DNA from: a virus
Virus record (IMG/VR): IMGVR_UViG_3300024264_002659
Span: 1-42,309 of that record
Strand: one strand, 5' to 3'
Length of the DNA: 42,309 nucleotides
Positions 38,675-42,309 of the stretch are shown here, piece after piece (the first letter of the stretch is position 1; each line of letters opens with the position of its first letter). The translations under genes and the position numbers were made by a program. The notes beneath the pieces were generated by a model. It saw nothing but the letters and a program-made list of their open reading frames with translations, was not told where the DNA came from and ran no database searches.

Positions 38675-39119
38675 CTTCCATCCCCGCAACCCTCAGTTTG
38701 ACAATGTTTGTTATCTGCCATTGTTTTTGATCCAGTCCTTTGGTTATGCCCAGCCATTGATTTCTGATTAGTGCGAAGTCGTTAATGATCTTGTCCATGT
38801 CGACAACATCGTCCTCACCGTCTACATACTTCTCTGCATCTCTGCTCGATAGTGCTCTGTTGTAATTTTCTAAGTATTTCCTGAAAGTCTTTGATCTCAG
38901 TCTCCTCAACTCTATGTTTAGGTATTCCAAAATCGCTTCTAGTTGTTGCAGTTGGCTGAATCTCTCTTCCACTATGCCTGGCAGTGACGCACTGGCCCTT
39001 TCCAGGTTACCGTATATCTTGCACTGCTTCCTGGCTTCGATCAATTCCTTGTCGAAGTATGCCACGCAGTCTGGTATCTTGTCTAGGTTCCTGCTGACTT
39101 CGTTGTACCAATTAATCAT
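38658..39119 (-). CDS. uvsY: UvsY-like recombination mediator
   Basis: 153 residues, close to T4 UvsY (137). A helical protein with the block NRALSSRDAEKYVDGEDDVV and RNQWLGITKGLDQKQWQITNIVKLRVAG typical of marine-phage UvsY. UvsY loads UvsX onto gp32-covered single-stranded DNA. It lies directly downstream of uvsX and a small acidic gene, with gp32 further upstream, so the recombination set is clustered. Confidence 0.88.
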   Translation of the reverse strand: MINWYNEVSRNLDKIPDCVAYFDKELIEARKQCKIYGNLERASASLPGIVEERFSQLQQLEAILEYLNIELRRLRSKTFRKYLENYNRALSSRDAEKYVDGEDDVVDMDKIINDFALIRNQWLGITKGLDQKQWQITNIVKLRVAGMEDADIK

Positions 39120-39345
39120 CTTCGCCGTATCCGTCTGACTCTTCGTCTTCCTCGAACACAGTGTTGATCGCTTCTTCTAATTTGGGATCGTATTCAGCAG
39201 ACGCCTTGATCTCGTCGTGCTCCACTCCTATGTCCTCTAGGCTTTTGATGAAGTCTATGGCACAATCCAGTTTCTGTCTCTCTGGAACGTAGTGTGTTAT
39301 GGAGTTCCATAACCTTTCGATGTCCTCGTGTGTAAAGTCTATCAT
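39112..39345 (-). CDS. Small acidic protein between uvsX and uvsY, 77 residues
   Basis: Not recognised. Helical N-terminus (MIDFTHEDIERLWNSITHYV) and strongly acidic tail (FEEDEESDGYGEDD). It shares a base with the uvsX stop and overlaps uvsY by 8 nt. Position suggests a recombination or replication accessory, possibly interacting with a basic DNA-binding surface. Confidence 0.65.
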   Translation of the reverse strand: MIDFTHEDIERLWNSITHYVPERQKLDCAIDFIKSLEDIGVEHDEIKASAEYDPKLEEAINTVFEEDEESDGYGEDD

Positions 39346-40439
39346 TACTCTTCTTTTTTACTCTTTGTTTTTGTTTCTACTTCGACGGGAGCATCAATAT
39401 CTTCCACCTCTTCTACAGGTGCTTCGTCTTTGAACTCCGCCATTATCATATCTAATTTATCACCGGTCCATTGTTTTCTGAAATCGATATGTTCTTTTCC
39501 TTTAGAATCAATATACTTCAATCTGTTTCCTGTCTGTACTAGCAAACCTTTTTTCTCAAATAACTCGACTAGGCCACTGTATGGATCCATTCCTGTGTCA
39601 TAAGGTATCTTGACCTGCACACCTTCAAACGGTTTAGCATATCTAGTTTTCATTACCTTACAAGCGGCTCTGATACCCCTCACGTCTGAGACCTTGTTAC
39701 CTGCTTCGTCTTCTTTAAGTTTTAGTTTTTTCATTGCAACAACAATACTTGATGCATAGATAAATCCTTGTCCGCCTGATATCTTGTCATCCGGATCGAA
39801 CATATCTTGCGATGCGTATGTGTGATTGGTTGCTATAAGTCCCACGTTCCAACTACCAAACATGTTCACACAGTTTCTCACGAGTGCTGTCAAGGCCTTG
39901 GGTTTTCTACCCAAATCACCTTTCATGTCACCTGCTTCAAACTGATTAACGTCTGTTGGTGTAAGCATCATGCCTAGACTGTCTATAACGAATAGCACTT
40001 TAGGTGCACCTTCTTTGTTATCTGCGTGTTGCTCTTTGTAACCTTTCATGAACTCTGAAACAGTTTTTGCCACGTCATCAACCATTGACATACTTAATTT
40101 TAAAAGTTTGTCTTCTGATGTGTCCACTTTCAATGCCTGCAACCATTTCTCATCTAGTGCGTTCTCTGTGTCGATTAGAATAACGAAGATTCCTTGCTCT
40201 TGTGCATTCTTGATTATGTTACCTGATGCTATGTAACTTTTACCTGCTCCTGACTCGCCTGCAAGTACAGTTACCTTACCTAGCGGAATTCCTTTGTTGA
40301 AATCACTGGTCATCAAATAGTTCAATGCGTAATTTCCTGTCGAGATCCAGTCTGTAGGATCGCTGAATCCTATGCCTAAGCCTTGTATAGACTTTGTGAT
40401 ACTCTTTCTAAACTTTGTTGCGTCAAATACTTTTGTCAT
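39345..40439 (-). CDS. uvsX: UvsX (RecA-like recombinase)
   Basis: 364 residues from the ATG at 40439, supported by AAAGGA upstream; the frame extension to 40490 crosses the promoter. It forms filaments on single-stranded DNA and pairs homologous strands. Walker A is GESGAGKS (61-68), Walker B is VLFVIDSLG, and the KISGGQGF region and C-terminal acidic/lysine tail are typical. T4 UvsX is about 390 residues. It is followed by the small acidic gene and uvsY. Confidence 0.93.
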   Translation of the reverse strand: MTKVFDATKFRKSITKSIQGLGIGFSDPTDWISTGNYALNYLMTSDFNKGIPLGKVTVLAGESGAGKSYIASGNIIKNAQEQGIFVILIDTENALDEKWLQALKVDTSEDKLLKLSMSMVDDVAKTVSEFMKGYKEQHADNKEGAPKVLFVIDSLGMMLTPTDVNQFEAGDMKGDLGRKPKALTALVRNCVNMFGSWNVGLIATNHTYASQDMFDPDDKISGGQGFIYASSIVVAMKKLKLKEDEAGNKVSDVRGIRAACKVMKTRYAKPFEGVQVKIPYDTGMDPYSGLVELFEKKGLLVQTGNRLKYIDSKGKEHIDFRKQWTGDKLDMIMAEFKDEAPVEEVEDIDAPVEVETKTKSKKEE

Positions 40440-40461
40440 AATTTTGTCCTTTGTGTCATCT

Positions 40462-40490
40462 ATTTTAGCATACCTAGGCCCTAACGTCAA
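40462..40490 (-). promoter_or_regulatory. uvsX promoter
   Basis: On the minus strand TTGACG (40485-40490) and TAAAAT (40462-40467) are 17 bp apart. The transcript would start about 16 nt before the ATG at 40439, leaving room for AAAGGA. The hairpin at 40476-40501 overlaps the -35 box and spacer. Confidence 0.75.
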
Positions 40491-40501
40491 TATTAGGGCC
40501 T
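40476..40501. other. Hairpin overlapping the uvsX promoter
   Basis: A perfect 9-bp inverted repeat (AGGCCCTAA / TTAGGGCCT) with an 8-nt loop. It could end or stabilise gp32 transcripts, act as an operator on the uvsX promoter, or both. No U-tract follows on the minus strand. Confidence 0.6.
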
Positions 40502-40516
40502 TGGTAAAATGTCAGA

Positions 40517-41512
40517 TTATTTTGCTTGTCTTGATCTAATTAACTTCAAGATGTCTTCTGCTCTCTTGGCACTGTCGCCCGCCGGGGCCGCCGTTGCCGG
40601 AGCCGCCTCAGGTTGTGGTGCTGGTGCACTTTCTGTAACCGGAGCCGCTGTTGGTGCCGCTTCTGCCACTGGTGTCGCCGCTGGAGCCGATGCCGTTGGT
40701 ACTGCTACCTGTGGTTTACCTTGGTAAGCCACGCCCGCCGGTCTGAAGTACTGTCCATACTGCTCGAGATCATAAGCCTCACCTTCCACAGATTTCGCAA
40801 ATAGTTCTGCGATTATCTTAACCTCTGCTTCTGTTGGCTCTTTTGGTCTGAAGTCACCTAGGTTGTGTAAACCATGTGTTTCGATTGCGGCTCTCTCTGC
40901 CTCGTCTAATGCACGTTCTCTTCTTGACCATTTTGATGTTGAGTAATCAGCATAACCACCTTTTGTAGTCTTGGTGATTCTGAAGTCCACGCCTTTCACG
41001 TAATCAGTTGGCATTTCTTCCATCTCTGGATCCATCAATGCTCCTCTGATAATGTTAAAGATCTGAGGTCCAATTATGAATCTTCTGATTGGGTTCTCAG
41101 GAGTTGAGTCCTCTGCTAGTGGATTTGTTGTGACGAAACCTTGGAAAATATAACTTTTCTTTTTCCAATATTTTCTGCCCATGTCTTCCATGCTCTTGTC
41201 TTTGAACCATGGTCTAACTTCTGTTAGTACTGGGCAAGTCTTGCCATACATCTCCATGCAAGGTACTTGCACTGTAACTGGTCTGGAATCAGTCTGACCT
41301 TTGATACCTGCGAAAGGTAATTTGATCATGTTCCTCTCAGTCCAGAAGAATGTGTTGGTCTCGTCCTTGTCTGGTAAGAATCTGACCACTGCTTCTGATC
41401 CTTCTGATATGTTCCAATGTGGATAGATGGCGTTGTCTCCGCCTGTGTTGGAAGTGGAGCGATTCACTTCTTGAGATTTCAACTTCGCTCTTATTTCAGC
41501 CAATGATGCCAT
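40517..41512 (-). CDS. 32: gp32-like single-stranded DNA-binding protein
   Basis: 331 residues. The N-terminal core (MASLAEIRAKLKSQEVNRST, then WNISEGSEAVVRFLPDKD) matches marine T4-like gp32, with Cys85 and Cys93 in the region where T4 gp32 binds zinc. After residue 250 comes a long Ala/Pro-rich linker (PTASAPAATPVAEAAPTAAP and on) and a short terminal helix KRAEDILKLIRSRQAK. T4 gp32 instead ends in an acidic partner-binding tail. The gene has a GGAGG site and is upstream of uvsX. Confidence 0.93.
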   Translation of the reverse strand: MASLAEIRAKLKSQEVNRSTSNTGGDNAIYPHWNISEGSEAVVRFLPDKDETNTFFWTERNMIKLPFAGIKGQTDSRPVTVQVPCMEMYGKTCPVLTEVRPWFKDKSMEDMGRKYWKKKSYIFQGFVTTNPLAEDSTPENPIRRFIIGPQIFNIIRGALMDPEMEEMPTDYVKGVDFRITKTTKGGYADYSTSKWSRRERALDEAERAAIETHGLHNLGDFRPKEPTEAEVKIIAELFAKSVEGEAYDLEQYGQYFRPAGVAYQGKPQVAVPTASAPAATPVAEAAPTAAPVTESAPAPQPEAAPATAAPAGDSAKRAEDILKLIRSRQAK

Positions 41513-41563
41513 AATGTAAGCCTCCTTTATTGTGCCTATGTTTGTTTTAGTTTGCCTAAGTGT

Positions 41564-41592
41564 ATATTAGACATATAGTATATAATATACAA
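41564..41592 (-). promoter_or_regulatory. Candidate gp32 promoter
   Basis: On the minus strand TTGTAT (41587-41592) and TAATAT (41564-41569) are 17 bp apart in an AT-rich gap. GATAAATA just upstream on the same strand is one mismatch from a late motif. The leader to 41512 is about 45 nt and ends in GGAGG. Confidence 0.5.
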
Positions 41593-41636
41593 CTATATTT
41601 ATCTAATGTCTACTACTATTATTGGTAATATTGTCT

Positions 41637-42309
41637 TTAACTACCACAACAAAGCAAACAAGTTTTTATATACGACTTTGTGTCAATAGATTTTTCAATT
41701 TGTCCTTCTACTACTGGAGTTTGTCCAAAATAACAACAAGGTGCAATAATTCCTGATGCGTTCAAAAATAAACTTGACAAAGCCAGGTGCATACAATTCT
41801 TTTTTTCAACTATTTTCTTTACTATTTTATTTCCAGTTGTCTTATTCAGTATTTGACCTTTCCTTGTCCACTGGGTTTGGTGTTTGCTCCATGGTTTAAT
41901 CTCCACAGGATTTCCTGATCTGTAATCATACGACTCGTTAAAATATCTGGCATCTTTTACGAATTCAAATTTTGAGAATCCTAGTGCTGTCGACATTTTC
42001 ATACAATCTTTGATCTGATGTTCATTGTGAGCAAAGGGTATAAATTGCCAAACAGCGTTCCCTCCCGCATTTATGAATGATTTTGCATTGTCAATTATCT
42101 TATTCCAGTCGGTGGCCTGCCTGTAGATTTTATGAGTATCCTCCAAACCATCTATTGCAAACCACACAGATAACTTATCGCCAAACTTTTTGGCTAGGCT
42201 CGCCCACCAATTTGCTGTTCTAAGGCTACCGTTGGTATGTATCTGTAATGACATGTTTGAATCTTTTACAACTTCCAATTGTCTATCAATCAACTTACTA
42301 GCACATGGG
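41637..42309 (-). CDS. Radical SAM/SPASM protein, partial (runs off right edge)
   Basis: The frame is open to the window edge; the first called start is a TTG at 42293, so the true start lies outside. The visible part covers the second half of a radical SAM barrel (LQIHTNGSLRTANWW, WFAIDGLEDTHKIYR) and a C-terminal SPASM-like cysteine set (NCMHL, APCCYFGQTP, CLLCCGS). The N-terminal CxxxCxxC motif is not in the window. It follows the pattern of the other four radical SAM genes, with an unusual CCxxx...CLLCC ending. Confidence 0.8.
   Translation of the reverse strand, partial: PCASKLIDRQLEVVKDSNMSLQIHTNGSLRTANWWASLAKKFGDKLSVWFAIDGLEDTHKIYRQATDWNKIIDNAKSFINAGGNAVWQFIPFAHNEHQIKDCMKMSTALGFSKFEFVKDARYFNESYDYRSGNPVEIKPWSKHQTQWTRKGQILNKTTGNKIVKKIVEKKNCMHLALSSLFLNASGIIAPCCYFGQTPVVEGQIEKSIDTKSYIKTCLLCCGS

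Noticed and set aside
1-42309. CRISPR array, integrase or insertion sequence
   Set aside because: No regularly spaced direct repeats, no recombinase or transposase signature, and no terminal inverted repeats were found on either strand.

Overview
This window looks like part of the genome of a T4-like marine myovirus infecting a Gram-negative bacterium. It carries a T4-type replication and recombination set: gp32 single-stranded DNA binding protein, UvsX, UvsY, gp41 helicase, gp61 primase, UvsW and a possible gp62. It also has one perfect T4-type late promoter motif (TATAAATA), five tRNA genes, and dense gene packing with ATGA or TAATG overlaps. An outer-membrane porin and a lipoprotein point to a Gram-negative host. 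No photosynthesis gene is present, so a pelagiphage or another marine proteobacterial phage is more likely than a cyanophage. That host assignment is inference.

Layout. 1-718: the edge of a minus-strand membrane gene, then a gene-poor stretch with five paired TGGTAA sites. 719-4139: plus-strand micro-genes (many with one membrane segment), ClpP, a ribosomal protein bL33 homologue and an unrecognised 342-residue protein. 4171-5502: minus-strand micro-genes, a lipoprotein, and a TTTGTAAATT repeat and palindrome cluster. 5707-6177: tRNAs Thr, Ala, Glu, Asp and Arg. 6198-17374: glycan and small-molecule modification genes (SGNH hydrolases, radical SAM enzymes, sulfotransferase, SDR, methyltransferases, a KpsS-like glycosyltransferase) around a porin. 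17389-27834: replication genes (gp41, gp61, a miniature DnaE-like protein, a zinc-finger protein, UvsW and others), a late structural gene and one embedded glycosyltransferase. 27900-38689: a second, larger glycan block containing an eight-gene overlapping minus-strand operon and a three-gene plus-strand cassette. 38658-41512: UvsY, UvsX and gp32. The right edge cuts a fifth radical SAM gene.

The most distinctive content is the glycan machinery. Five divergent paralogues of one KpsS/capsule-synthesis-like family, three FkbM methyltransferases, a TylF-type methyltransferase, GT61, GT8-like, GT10-like and GT-A enzymes, a 2-oxoglutarate oxygenase and SGNH proteins are packed between core replication modules. 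A trio of KpsS-like protein, SGNH protein and methyltransferase occurs twice. Together they could build or decorate a surface polysaccharide of the infected cell, or a glycan on the virion.

Regulation can be partly read from the sequence. There are about ten near-consensus sigma-70 promoters. One set places the -10 box only 6-10 nt before the ATG with no Shine-Dalgarno (genes at 719, 2005, 5502 and 19864), suggesting leaderless mRNAs. The others have ordinary leaders.
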